This document shows positions 1-8,845 of a stretch of 64,000 nt of DNA, in pieces. This DNA is from Paenibacillus sp. H1-7 (GTDB lineage: Bacteria > Bacillota > Bacilli > Paenibacillales > NBRC-103111). The stretch lies in assembly GCF_022354825.1 (NCBI RefSeq), contig NZ_CP031168.1, positions 4,837,501 to 4,901,500 of the forward strand, written 5' to 3'. Position numbers and translations under genes: made by a program. The notes beneath the pieces are model-generated. The model searched no databases. It saw only the letters and a program-made list of their open reading frames with translations, and had not been told where the DNA came from. Positions within the stretch are counted from its first letter, which is position 1, and each line of letters begins with the position of its first letter.

Positions 1-1389
1 CTCGTAGTCATGCAGTGTAATGATATCCGAAACGGTGTGCTCCCAACCATCGTTAACGATGACAGGCCTCATTTGGTCATACGACTTGGTCAAATTATAG
101 ATCGATTCGGTGAACTGTTGTTGCCTCCGGTCCCTTGCGACGTTTCCGATGCCCCATGATTCATTAAACGGAACCCATGTAACAATGCTCGGATGGTTGT
201 AATGCTGACGAACAACTTCCATCCACTCTTTCGTGAACCGTTGTACCGCGTCATCCCCGAACTCATACGTGGCCGCAATTTCCGACCAGACGAGCAATCC
301 CTTTCGGTCCGCCCAGTACAAGAATCTTGGATCCTCCAGCTTCTGATGCTTGCGCACGCCGTTAAAGCCGAGCGCCAACGTTTTCTCGATATCTTCAATG
401 ATTGCTTCTTCAGAAGGAGGCGTCAGATGCGTATCTTCCCAATATCCTTGATCGAGCAGAAGACGCTGATAAATGGGGTGGTTGTTGAGCAAGATGCGAT
501 CACCTTTGATTTGAATGCGGCGCATACCGAAATAGGTATGCACGGTATCAATCGGCTGACCATCTTTTTTAAGAATAACCTTCACATCGTACAAATTCGG
601 ATGATTCGGATGCCAGGTGTGAACCTTCCATTCGCCGACATCGTTCATGACGCTTAAATCCACCTTCAGGAGTGTCCGGTCTACATTCGTTTCAGTAGAA
701 CGGATCAGCTTCCCGTCGAATTGAATCATGGTCTGCAGCGTCAAGCCGTCAAAGGAACGAACGGTGCTTCCTAGCTCGTATTCGAAGGAAACCGACGCTT
801 CGGCCAGATTCGGGGTAATCTTCGCTCTGCTTACATGGAGAGCATCGACATATTCCAACCATACGGACTGCCAGATACCCGTTGTCTGAACGTACCAGCA
901 ACCGTAGTTTTTATCGATCCAGCGCTGCTTGCCTCGCGGCTGCATCGTGCTGTTGCTATCCTCGACCCGGACCGTGATACGGTTGTCTCCGCCAAGCTGT
1001 ACAGCGTCCGTAATATCAAACGAAAACGCGGAATATCCGCCTTCGTGCGAGCCGATATAAACGCCGTTCACCCATAGCTTGGCTAAATAATCAACGGCTT
1101 GGAAATGGAGAATCACGTGCTTGTCTTCCATTTCTACCGGTATAGATACATTCCGTTCGTACCAGACGCATGGATGAAACTTCTCTTCACCGATGCCGCT
1201 TGCCTTCGTCTCGTACGTGAACGGAACTTGAATCGTCTGGTCCGTATCAAGCTTACTGTACCACTTGTTCCGCTCGCCTTCGAACGAATCATCAAAGCGG
1301 AAGCTCCACTCTCCGTTCAACAATTGCCATTCGTCGCGCACCCATTGCGGCCGGGGATAGTCCTTCAAATACTTGTGCGTGCTGCTCAT
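1..1389 (-). CDS. Glycoside hydrolase family 2 enzyme (beta-galactosidase/beta-glucuronidase type), 3' end outside window
   Basis: The reading frame is open from an ATG at 1389 to the window edge (463 codons), so the C-terminus is missing. About the first 200 residues form the GH2 sugar-binding jelly roll, including a CVWYERN segment and a QTTGIWQSVW segment typical of the family. The TIM-barrel part contains HPSIVTWVPFNESWG; its Glu, about codon 410, is the expected acid/base. The nucleophile Glu would lie beyond the window. No signal peptide is visible, so the enzyme is probably cytoplasmic and acts on imported oligosaccharides. It lies 54 bp behind the solute-binding lipoprotein gene on the same strand, so the two are probably co-transcribed. 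The exact sugar cannot be read from the sequence. Confidence 0.9.
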   Translation of the reverse strand, partial: MSSTHKYLKDYPRPQWVRDEWQLLNGEWSFRFDDSFEGERNKWYSKLDTDQTIQVPFTYETKASGIGEEKFHPCVWYERNVSIPVEMEDKHVILHFQAVDYLAKLWVNGVYIGSHEGGYSAFSFDITDAVQLGGDNRITVRVEDSNSTMQPRGKQRWIDKNYGCWYVQTTGIWQSVWLEYVDALHVSRAKITPNLAEASVSFEYELGSTVRSFDGLTLQTMIQFDGKLIRSTETNVDRTLLKVDLSVMNDVGEWKVHTWHPNHPNLYDVKVILKKDGQPIDTVHTYFGMRRIQIKGDRILLNNHPIYQRLLLDQGYWEDTHLTPPSEEAIIEDIEKTLALGFNGVRKHQKLEDPRFLYWADRKGLLVWSEIAATYEFGDDAVQRFTKEWMEVVRQHYNHPSIVTWVPFNESWGIGNVARDRRQQQFTESIYNLTKSYDQMRPVIVNDGWEHTVSDIITLHDYE

Positions 1390-1443
1390 GATCGATCCGC
1401 TCTCCTTTTGATTCACTATTTTGGTTACCGACACAACGAACAA

Positions 1444-2748
1444 TTATTGGGCGGCTGCTTGTTCCTTGATATACAGGTTTAGTTTTTCCTGCGCATTCCG
1501 CAGAGCGGTATTCACATCGCTCCCTTTCAATATCATCTCATTGCCCGCTTCTACAATTAAGCTTCTGCCTTTCGTATCAAATTTCGTATGTTCATGTACT
1601 CCCTGCTGGAGGGTGAAGAACGCATTCGTATTTTTCCCCTTCAGGAACTCCAAGTCAGCGCCAAACTCTTTCTTCAATTCTTCCGTTTTCTTCAGAATCG
1701 GTATTCTTCCGCTCTTATTGATTATCTTCTGTACCTCTTCTCCGGCGACATAGGACAATACTTGAAAAGCTTGGTCCTTATGTTTACTTGTCGTGGTCAC
1801 AAACATATTATGCGTTTCCGCCTGCCACGCATTGCCCTTGCCCTTCTCAAACGTGGGGAGCGTTACCATATCCCAATGAATCTCCTGACCGCTCCTTGTC
1901 AGTTTATCGATTTCACCGATGACATCTGTACCCCAATAGCCGGCCATAGCAACTTTTTGGTCTTTAACAAACACGGTGTGCGAGTTGCTTGTAAGTTTAC
2001 CGTCCGTTACATATCCCGGAATGTCATACATCATTTTGTGCAGATTCAGTACCTTGGCCCAGCTATCCGTTGTCAATACGGCTTCGTTCGTCTGCTTATT
2101 CACATAAGGTAATGTAAGCCCCATTGCAAAGCGGTCCACCCCACCCGCGTAAAGCCCCAAATACTGAACACCCCCGTCATTACGTGTCAGCTTGCGCGCC
2201 AAATCGATTGTCTCATCCCATGTCATGCCTTCCTTAGGATAAGCGATTCCGAATCGATCAAATATGTCTTTGTTATAGAAGAGAGCAGGGATGTTCATTC
2301 GAAATGGTAGCGCAACCATTTCACCTTTTGCTCCAAACTTCTTGATGGATTCAATCGAGACCGGATCAAACTTGGACAGGTCCATTCCGAATTTTTTGAT
2401 ATATGGATTTAGATCCTCAATGATTTGCAATTCCTGTAAAGCAGTAATCCCAGGTAACCCGCCGATTAAAATATCGGGCACCTCACCCGAAGTTATCATA
2501 TCCTGCAGCTTGCCGCTAACCATTTCCAATGTGATATGCGGATATTTCTTTTTAATCTGCTCAACAAAATAGGACTCAAAATCTTCTTGCGCGAAAAAGC
2601 CATGGGCAACCATTAACTTTAAAGTAACGGGTTCCGTACTGACTTCGGATATATCCGTGCTTTTTCCGCCAGACTCTTTTTGACTTTGGCAGCCGATATT
2701 CAGGAGCAGCGCTAAGACTGTGGCCGTTAGTACTAATTTCCTTTTCAA
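1444..2748 (-). CDS. Extracellular solute-binding lipoprotein of a sugar ABC transporter
   Basis: A family 1 type solute-binding protein of 434 residues that should deliver an oligosaccharide to an ABC permease. I place the start at TTG 2748: a GGAGG sits 8 nt upstream and the protein then begins MKRKLVLTATVLALLLNIGC, a clean lipoprotein signal with lipobox LNIGC. An upstream in-frame ATG at 2763 overlaps that ribosome binding site and is unlikely. The segment ALFYNKDIFDRFGIAYPKEGMTWDE is shared with the two other solute-binding proteins of this window (53015-54334 and 54541-55839), so the three are paralogues. No permease or ATPase gene is adjacent. It is probably co-transcribed with the GH2 gene and served by the promoter at 3120-3148. 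Confidence 0.9.
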   Translation of the reverse strand: MKRKLVLTATVLALLLNIGCQSQKESGGKSTDISEVSTEPVTLKLMVAHGFFAQEDFESYFVEQIKKKYPHITLEMVSGKLQDMITSGEVPDILIGGLPGITALQELQIIEDLNPYIKKFGMDLSKFDPVSIESIKKFGAKGEMVALPFRMNIPALFYNKDIFDRFGIAYPKEGMTWDETIDLARKLTRNDGGVQYLGLYAGGVDRFAMGLTLPYVNKQTNEAVLTTDSWAKVLNLHKMMYDIPGYVTDGKLTSNSHTVFVKDQKVAMAGYWGTDVIGEIDKLTRSGQEIHWDMVTLPTFEKGKGNAWQAETHNMFVTTTSKHKDQAFQVLSYVAGEEVQKIINKSGRIPILKKTEELKKEFGADLEFLKGKNTNAFFTLQQGVHEHTKFDTKGRSLIVEAGNEMILKGSDVNTALRNAQEKLNLYIKEQAAAQ

Positions 2749-3009
2749 ATTAGATCCCTCCATGTTCAGTGTATCTTTCTAGAATTAACTCTATATGACA
2801 CAGCGCGGTGAAATACTCATCCATTAAACCAACTACCAATTGCGTGCTTGCGGAAGTGGTGCATCCATGTCAACACACCGGAAACAGAAACCGTTTTCAT
2901 AATTTCCGCTTCGTTAGCTTGGGTTGCGAAAGAATCTCAATTCGATTAATCCCCCCTATCACCTGCCCCTCTATTCTTCATCTGACTGATAACTGCTAAC
3001 TATCAGCCA

Positions 3010-3060
3010 CTACTCTAACATCTGCATGCGAAGATACTCCTGTCTCATTTCTTGAGCCAT
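3010..3060 (-). CDS. Possible 16-codon leader ORF ahead of the solute-binding protein gene
   Basis: Just downstream of the strong promoter at 3120-3148, an AGGGG element is followed by an ATG at 3060 and a 16-residue ORF (MAQEMRQEYLRMQMLE) ending in TAG. It would lie in an otherwise untranslated leader of about 360 nt before the lipoprotein start at 2748. It could be a real small peptide, a leader, or the stump of a deleted gene. The support is only promoter, ribosome binding site and frame. Confidence 0.25.
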   Translation of the reverse strand: MAQEMRQEYLRMQMLE

Positions 3061-3119
3061 GTCCGCACTTCCCCTCTTCTAGTTAATTTTAAAATTATCT
3101 TTATTGCATCCTGGTTAAT

Positions 3120-3148
3120 ATAATAGATTCCCTTTGCTCTTATGTCAA
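3120..3148 (-). promoter_or_regulatory. Sigma-A promoter for the solute-binding protein/GH2 operon
   Basis: Reading the minus strand: -35 TTGACA (3143-3148), a 17-bp spacer, and -10 TATTAT (3120-3125). The predicted start near 3113 gives a leader of about 360 nt before the lipoprotein gene. AT-rich TTAATTA motifs lie just upstream of the -35. Apart from the 16-codon ORF I see no gene in 2764-3475. Confidence 0.7.
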
Positions 3149-3269
3149 TCAAAATGTTAATTAGTTAATTAAATGGTTATACTTTCGAGCTGAGTTAGGA
3201 GCATGCTAGACGTGACCATGAGAAAGAGGAATATGCTGAAGTGGCAGCCAAACCGGATTTGCTGTCTAC

Positions 3270-3308
3270 CTGAAAAAAACAAAAAAAGCTTGATTTCTCA
3301 AGCTTTTT
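3270..3308 (-). terminator. Rho-independent terminator downstream of the GH43 gene
   Basis: An 11-bp perfect stem (AAAAAGCTTGA / TCAAGCTTTTT, 3283-3308) with a 4-nt loop. On the minus strand it is followed by a T-rich tail (3270-3282), so it fits termination of the GH43 transcript. Confidence 0.8.
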
Positions 3309-3475
3309 CGAGGCCAGTTATGTCCGTACTTTTATGTCGTCAGACATTTAGATATTGATGATAAGCATGCTCCCAAGCAGCGTATTAGGTCGCATCGTCG
3401 ACTACTTCTGCCTCTTGAAAAACGTCGTGATTTTGGATGACGTGGCGTTTTTAATAGGGCTCCGCCTCAACCCTT

Positions 3476-4435
3476 TCATTCCCCTGAAGGCACCGGGATA
3501 TCACTGCCGATGGGCGCCGGGATACCGAAGTCAGGCGTGCCGTCGGCATGCCATCCGAACTTCTGCGCGCAGGCGCATCGCAGACTCGCCCCGCCGTTCG
3601 ATTCCGGAATCGCGTGATAGAGGATCCAGTCTTCGGTGCCGTCCGGCGATACGGTGAAGCCGTTATGCCCTGGGCCGAAGGCTTTGTTCTCCACACTTTT
3701 GGCGAAGACGGGACCATCGTGCTTGATCCAGCTGGCTGGGTTCATTACGTCGTCCGTCTCGGAAGCGGTCAGCATCCCGAGCGCATAGTCGTCCGACCAG
3801 CATGCGCTTGCCGAAAAAATGAGGAACAGCTTACCATTCCGCCTTAGGAATATCGGTCCTTCGTTAATCGCCATGCCGCCCTGCTTCTCCCAAGCCTCTG
3901 TAGGCGCGGACAGCAGCACTTCATCGCCAATCGTTGTCCAAGGATCGCTCATTTTCACCATATAGAGCGCTGACCCGTAATCCGGAAAACTCCCATACCC
4001 GGAATAGACAAAATACAGCTCGTCCCGGTGCTGCAGCACCGTACCGTCCAGTCCGGCGATCGCCGTGCGGATCTGCCCCTTGTCCACCCATTCGCCGCTA
4101 AGCGGATCGACCGACGCGTTCTCCAGCACATAGCACCGCCGCGTCTGGTCGCCCGGCTTGCCGCCTTGGCCGTCATTGGCCGTATAGTAGATGTACCATT
4201 TCCCCTGGATGAAGTGAATTTCCGGCGCCCATATGTTTTTGCAGTTCGGTCCGGTTTCAGGAGCCTGCCATACGGTTTGCGGTGTTTTATCGGCAATCCC
4301 GCTGATGGTAGCTGATTTCCAAATATCGATCCGGTTGCCCCGCGTCACCGTAAAATAATAAAACCCGTCCGTATGCCGGTATATCCACGGATCCGCGCCT
4401 TTTTCCACTAACGGATTGCGGAACGTTCTAGTCAT
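3476..4435 (-). CDS. Glycoside hydrolase family 43 enzyme (arabinofuranosidase/xylosidase type)
   Basis: 319 residues, about the length of a single-domain five-bladed beta-propeller GH43 enzyme. The three catalytic acids are visible in family context: Asp15 in ADPWIYR (base), Asp130 in AGLDGTVLQH (pKa modulator) and Glu192 in INEGPIFL (acid). There is no signal peptide, so it probably cleaves imported arabino- or xylo-oligosaccharides in the cytoplasm. It stands alone on the minus strand between a terminator at its 3' end and the MDR dehydrogenase pair upstream. Family assignment is firm; the exact substrate (alpha-L-arabinofuranoside or beta-D-xyloside) is not determinable. Confidence 0.9.
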   Translation of the reverse strand: MTRTFRNPLVEKGADPWIYRHTDGFYYFTVTRGNRIDIWKSATISGIADKTPQTVWQAPETGPNCKNIWAPEIHFIQGKWYIYYTANDGQGGKPGDQTRRCYVLENASVDPLSGEWVDKGQIRTAIAGLDGTVLQHRDELYFVYSGYGSFPDYGSALYMVKMSDPWTTIGDEVLLSAPTEAWEKQGGMAINEGPIFLRRNGKLFLIFSASACWSDDYALGMLTASETDDVMNPASWIKHDGPVFAKSVENKAFGPGHNGFTVSPDGTEDWILYHAIPESNGGASLRCACAQKFGWHADGTPDFGIPAPIGSDIPVPSGE

Positions 4436-4575
4436 AATGAAGCTCCTCCCCTACGGATTGCATTGGTAAATAATGAAAACATAATCTAACCTATCATACC
4501 AAATGATGATGTGATCGCCTATCATTTAGAAAACAACGAATAACAACCCGCTTTCGGCTGCCGGCACGAAGTATG

Positions 4576-4608
4576 AATGGCCCGACTATATAACGATGTC
4601 GGGCCATT
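4576..4608. terminator. Strong hairpin between GH43 and the dehydrogenase pair
   Basis: AATGGCCCGAC and GTCGGGCCATT form an 11-bp perfect stem with an 11-nt loop just past the stop of the 4653-5639 gene. The T-rich tail (TTCTTTT) is on the plus-strand side, so for the minus-strand genes this is a stable hairpin without a good U tract. Confidence 0.5.
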
Positions 4609-4652
4609 CTTTTAAAGACATAAAATTATGATACAGCATTACTTAGCTTGTT

Positions 4653-5639
4653 TCACCAATCCAATACAACGCCGAGACAGGCCTGTTTGTTATTTAGGAT
4701 CGTGCGCCACGCCTCAGCCGCCTGGTCGATCGGGAATCGGTGGGTTATTAGTTCCTCCGTCTTCAGCCAGCCCTCATGAATCCCTATAAGTGTTTCATTC
4801 ATTCGCGGAGTCGTCCAGCCGGACGGGGTATGCAGGGTAATTTCTTTGGGCCTGAGCTTCTGGATGTCGACAATGCCTGAAGTTCCCAGAAACCCTGCAG
4901 AAACGATATGACTATCCCGGCTCATTAGCGGCATGAGCTGTTCCACGGTTTTCATCGAGCCAACGGTGTCCACCACGACGGAGATGGCTCCCAAGGAACC
5001 GAGCGCTTCATCTAGATCCGTGCCACCCGTCGTATCGACCCGCCGAATCCGTTCATCGGCATAAGCCATACGGTCCGGATGTCTGCCGAGAAGGATCACG
5101 TCTGCGCCCCGGTGCAATAGGGTTTGTGCCGACCAATGCCCAACCAGCCCATCACCGATTACGACAACGCGTTCTCCTTGACCAATTGGCGCCCTTGTCC
5201 CGCAGTTATACCCTACCTGAGTCAGCACCATACCGGAATAGGCGACCTCCGAGACGTCCTCGGGCAGCTTCCACACCTGACTCTTATCCGCTATCGCCGG
5301 ATTAATGTGGCCGCCGGACGGGGAAAACATCCCGGAAATTCGACTTGCCGAGACGAAGACGCGATCTCCTTTGCGCAGATGATGGACAGCATTGCCTACT
5401 GATTGGACAATGCCGACCTTCTGATAGCCAGCAGCAATCGGAAACGGCCAAGGATCGCCTTCCTGATAGGATGTTTCCCCGGAAATCCGCTCCCCTCTAA
5501 GATAGGAAGACTCCGTTCCGATACTGATCCACGAATGCAGCACCTGCACCACGACATCCTGCTCTCCCGGCTCCGGAATGTCCACGGTCTGGTATTCAAC
5601 CTGCAAACGGTCCGTAAATACTACTGCATTTCCTTTCAT
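4653..5639 (-). CDS. Medium-chain dehydrogenase/reductase family protein lacking the usual zinc ligands
   Basis: 328 residues with a GroES-like N-terminal half and a Rossmann half whose nucleotide-binding turn is VVIGDGLVGHWSAQ. The GHE catalytic-zinc motif and the four structural-zinc cysteines of classical alcohol dehydrogenases are absent, and the ISIGTESSYLRG segment is typical of the non-zinc, BchC-like branch. It follows the gene at 5655-6629 by 15 bp on the same strand, so the two form an operon that is divergent from the AraC regulator. The pair probably oxidises a sugar, polyol or sugar acid; the substrate is not evident. Confidence 0.8.
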   Translation of the reverse strand: MKGNAVVFTDRLQVEYQTVDIPEPGEQDVVVQVLHSWISIGTESSYLRGERISGETSYQEGDPWPFPIAAGYQKVGIVQSVGNAVHHLRKGDRVFVSASRISGMFSPSGGHINPAIADKSQVWKLPEDVSEVAYSGMVLTQVGYNCGTRAPIGQGERVVVIGDGLVGHWSAQTLLHRGADVILLGRHPDRMAYADERIRRVDTTGGTDLDEALGSLGAISVVVDTVGSMKTVEQLMPLMSRDSHIVSAGFLGTSGIVDIQKLRPKEITLHTPSGWTTPRMNETLIGIHEGWLKTEELITHRFPIDQAAEAWRTILNNKQACLGVVLDW

Positions 5640-5654
5640 ATCTATCGCCTCACT

Positions 5655-6629
5655 TTAATCAGCTTGACTAATACCAGGCACGAAACACACTTTGACCGCC
5701 TTCTGGCTTCGCAGCAGATCCACCGCCTGTGTGTATGCCTCCAATGGAAGCTCCACAGAAACCAGTGGAGCCAGATTGAGCCGGTTGGCTGCAATCAATT
5801 CCAGCGCATATTCCGCCGCTTCACGGTGATGACCCGGGTAACCGATTACCGTCAGGCTCTTATGGTTGAGTATATAATCGTCCCGCTGCACGGCAAACAG
5901 AGCAACCGCTTCCGTGGTATGATCCATGATATACCGGACCGCCTCTGGGTAACCGACACAATCGATCGCGATATCGAATGCGCTCTCGCTCCCCCGCGGC
6001 GCCACCTCAGGCGCACCGGGCTCATAAGCTTGATCGGCCCCAAGCTGCCGGGCTATTTGACGCCTCTCCGGGTTGGGGTCGATCCCGGTCACTGCGGCCG
6101 CCCCTTCAGCCAAAAGCATCTGGAGCGCAATCAATCCGGCCGGTCCCAAACCGTTGACCGCACACCGTCTGCCCTCTATGCCTACCGCCCGCTTCAGCTT
6201 CATCACGCTGGCACCTACGCACATAGCGAGCTCCAGCGAGGCCACCTGCGTATAATGCAGCTCCTTCGGAACAGCCAGCAAAAAATTTTCATCAATGACT
6301 ACATACTCGGCATAGCAGCCCAGCTGATTATGACCGGGGTCTTTCCACGCACTTACAGTTTGACCGGGCTCGAATTGGGTGCAGCCCTCTCCTAGCTTGG
6401 CCACGGTTCCCGTCATCTCATGTCCCGGCTGTCCCGGAGGGTAAGGAAACGGAACGTAAGCTTGGTGGGTAAACATGGGTTTCCCGTAATAGATGTGCAA
6501 ATCCCACTGCGGACAGGTTGTAACTGCCGTGACTTTGACCAGCACCTGTCCGGGACCGGGCTCCGGTATGGGCATCCGAACGAGCTCCGTCGTTTCCTTG
6601 TCAACAATTTGCAATGCTTTCATACTCAT
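5655..6629 (-). CDS. Zinc-type medium-chain alcohol/polyol dehydrogenase
   Basis: 324 residues, MDR superfamily. A candidate catalytic-zinc Cys (VTTCPQWD, about residue 38) and a GHE motif (GQPGHEMTG) are present; the four-cysteine structural-zinc loop is missing. The Rossmann glycine motif is NGLGPAGLIALQ. The start at ATG 6629 has an AGGG element 10 nt upstream, better placed than the next in-frame ATG at 6623. It is the first gene of the pair with 4653-5639 and is transcribed away from the AraC regulator at 6928, which is the obvious candidate regulator. NAD(P)-linked oxidation of a sugar alcohol or sugar acid is likely but unproven. Confidence 0.8.
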   Translation of the reverse strand: MSMKALQIVDKETTELVRMPIPEPGPGQVLVKVTAVTTCPQWDLHIYYGKPMFTHQAYVPFPYPPGQPGHEMTGTVAKLGEGCTQFEPGQTVSAWKDPGHNQLGCYAEYVVIDENFLLAVPKELHYTQVASLELAMCVGASVMKLKRAVGIEGRRCAVNGLGPAGLIALQMLLAEGAAAVTGIDPNPERRQIARQLGADQAYEPGAPEVAPRGSESAFDIAIDCVGYPEAVRYIMDHTTEAVALFAVQRDDYILNHKSLTVIGYPGHHREAAEYALELIAANRLNLAPLVSVELPLEAYTQAVDLLRSQKAVKVCFVPGISQAD

Positions 6630-6927
6630 ACGATCACATCCCTAAGATTATTTGAAAGATTTTCCGACTGACTGACGCTGACCGGAGCATTGAAATTCAT
6701 TTTTGTTATAATAAGCTTGGAAGCGATTTCTTCTATGTACCATGTTACCCGAGCACAAAAGATTTGTATTTATTAAGATTGTTGCATTTAACAGATCGAC
6801 ACCATCGCATAACTGCACAGCAGCAGGCTGGGATGCAGGGAGCACTTCGGTAAATTTAATAAAAATTGACTTTTGGGGTTTTCCTCTTGATCTATCGTTT
6901 GCAAAATACCACAGGGGAGGTTAACGC

Positions 6928-7740
6928 ATGATCCGGACCTGTCGTCATGTATACCCGAAATCGGAGAAAATCATGGGGGGAATTCATCCCTACTTTGAAA
7001 TTTTATATGTCCTATCCGGAGAACTGTGTCTTCAATGGATGGGCGAAAGCTACTCATTTCATCCTCATTCACTGGTTATTATCTATCCCGATACCCCGCA
7101 CCAGGTCGCTGCTTTATCCGAGAACTGCAGCTTCTGGTTTATTGAATTGGAAATGAAGGACCCTAGTCTGTTTCCGTCATTGGATACCTGCATCACGTGG
7201 AACCGGCAACAAGCTGCTGTAGCTCTGGTTACCATCGAAGAACCGGCTTACGGGGTCACTCTGAGCCTGCTGACTGCGACCATCCTATCCGGTAAAATCG
7301 AAACCTCCGACTACTATAAAGAGCTGGCCGTGCTCGATATTCATAAGCTGCTCATCATGATTAAGGCTGCCGGGAATCGGGAAACACCTGCTTTATCAGA
7401 GCCGTCGACAGCTCATGAATCGGTAATATTTTTAATGCGTTATATGGAGACCGAATACGCCAAGCCTATTTCCTTAAAAACAATGGTTGAGCTCACTCAT
7501 TTTAATCCATCGTACCTGATCCGGATTTTTAAAAAAATCAATGGCATCACCCCCGCCCAGTATTTGCAATCGCTCCGATTGAATGCTGCCGCCTGCTATT
7601 TATCGACAACCGGGCTGTCTGTAGAGGAGATCGCTTTATGCTGCGGTTTTCAAAGCATTCATTATTTCAGCCAATCGTTTAAGAAAAAGCTGGGGGAAAG
7701 CCCTTCCCTATGGAGAAAACGGCTGCGACGCAATGTTTGA
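6928..7740 (+). CDS. AraC family transcriptional regulator
   Basis: 270 residues: an N-terminal cupin-like sensor (about 1-90), which includes the HPHSLVIIYPDTPHQV segment, and two C-terminal helix-turn-helix units (about 165-265) ending with the family signature IALCCGFQSIHYFSQSFKKK. A GGGGAGG ribosome binding site precedes the ATG. It is divergent from the two MDR dehydrogenase genes across a 298-bp spacer, so it probably activates them in response to a sugar or polyol. The inducer is unknown. Confidence 0.9.
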   Translation: MIRTCRHVYPKSEKIMGGIHPYFEILYVLSGELCLQWMGESYSFHPHSLVIIYPDTPHQVAALSENCSFWFIELEMKDPSLFPSLDTCITWNRQQAAVALVTIEEPAYGVTLSLLTATILSGKIETSDYYKELAVLDIHKLLIMIKAAGNRETPALSEPSTAHESVIFLMRYMETEYAKPISLKTMVELTHFNPSYLIRIFKKINGITPAQYLQSLRLNAAACYLSTTGLSVEEIALCCGFQSIHYFSQSFKKKLGESPSLWRKRLRRNV

Positions 7741-7832
7741 TTTAGATAGTAGTAAGTAGATGACGTTAGCAATGAGTGAGAATCATTTTTCAAATTATCC
7801 GTTAAGCGAGGATATCGTCCGGTTAGTTTGTG

Positions 7833-7870
7833 ATAAAAAAAAGCCTTAGCGGTTGATATGCGCAAGGCTT
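7833..7870 (-). terminator. Terminator-like hairpin after the AraC gene
   Basis: AAGCCTT and AAGGCTT pair, extended by GCG/CGC inside. The long T run is on the minus-strand side (plus-strand A run 7834-7842). No minus-strand gene upstream of it is recognisable, so it may act bidirectionally between the AraC and hydrolase genes or be left from a lost gene. Confidence 0.5.
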
Positions 7871-7970
7871 CTTCGGCCATGCATCGGTGCGGCAAACAGG
7901 TTCTTAAAGGTACATCCTTTACATATTTCTTATGCTAGGGTGAGATTGCTGCGAATGGGGGCAAGGAAAA

Positions 7971-8825
7971 TTGGTTCTATATAAAAAAGTGAACATCGAC
8001 GGGTTGGATATCTTTTTTCGCGAGGCGGGGCATCCGAGTTGTCCGACCATGGTCCTACTTCATGGTTTTCCGAGCTCTTCCCATATGTTCAGGGATTTAA
8101 TTCCTTTGCTGGCGGACTGGTTTCACGTCATCGCTCCCGATTACCCCGGATTCGGGAATAGCAGCATGCCTTCCACGAAAGAATTTTCCTACACCTTCGA
8201 GAATCTTTCCCTCGTCATCGAGAAGCTTCTCGACAGGCTCTGTATTCCTCGTTATTTCTTGTACGTCCATGATTATGGAGGGCCGATCGGATTTAGGCTG
8301 GCCGTTCGCCATCCGAACCGGATTCTCGGATTCGTCATTCAGAATGCCGTTGCCGACGTTAAAGGGCTTGGACAGCCATTCGACCTCTTTAAAGCACTGT
8401 GGGCGGACCCGAACCCGAAGACAGTAGCGGCATTTTCCACGCTGACCTCCTTCGAATTTACGAAAAAGCAATATTTAACGGGAGTATGCAACCCCTACCT
8501 GGTTAGTCCCGACGGATATTCGATGGACCAGTTCTTCCTAGATCGCCCTGGCAATGGGGAAATTCAGCTGGCGCTAGGCTACGATTACCGGAAGAACGTA
8601 GAGCAATATCCAGTCTGGCAGCAATATATGCGAATCTATCAGCCCCCGACGCTGGTCGCCTGGGGCAAAAACGATTTTATCTTTACGTTGGAGGGGGCTC
8701 TTGCCTTCAGCAGACATTTAAAATATATCGAAACCTGTTTTCTGTGCGGCGGGCACTTCGTGCTGGAGGAACAAAGCCCGCATGTATCGGATTTGATCAA
8801 GAGCTTCTTTGCGCGGGTTTGTTAA
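7971..8825 (+). CDS. Alpha/beta-fold hydrolase (haloalkane dehalogenase/epoxide hydrolase-like)
   Basis: 284 residues. The oxyanion segment is LLHGFPSSSHMFR, and the nucleophile elbow HDYGGPIG has Asp rather than Ser, which places it in the dehalogenase/epoxide-hydrolase branch. The C-terminal GGHFVLEE supplies the catalytic His. The start is TTG at 7971 behind a GGGGGCAAGG element; the nearby ATG at 7955 is in another frame and stops quickly. The next gene starts 20 bp downstream with its own AAGGAGG, so the two are probably one operon. The substrate is not predictable. Confidence 0.8.
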   Translation: MVLYKKVNIDGLDIFFREAGHPSCPTMVLLHGFPSSSHMFRDLIPLLADWFHVIAPDYPGFGNSSMPSTKEFSYTFENLSLVIEKLLDRLCIPRYFLYVHDYGGPIGFRLAVRHPNRILGFVIQNAVADVKGLGQPFDLFKALWADPNPKTVAAFSTLTSFEFTKKQYLTGVCNPYLVSPDGYSMDQFFLDRPGNGEIQLALGYDYRKNVEQYPVWQQYMRIYQPPTLVAWGKNDFIFTLEGALAFSRHLKYIETCFLCGGHFVLEEQSPHVSDLIKSFFARVC

Positions 8826-8845
8826 TAGTAAGGAGGAAAAAGTAA

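Noticed and set aside
5403..6395. 330-codon plus-strand ORF antisense to the two MDR dehydrogenases
   Set aside because: No ribosome binding site or recognisable domain; a shadow of GC-skewed coding on the other strand.
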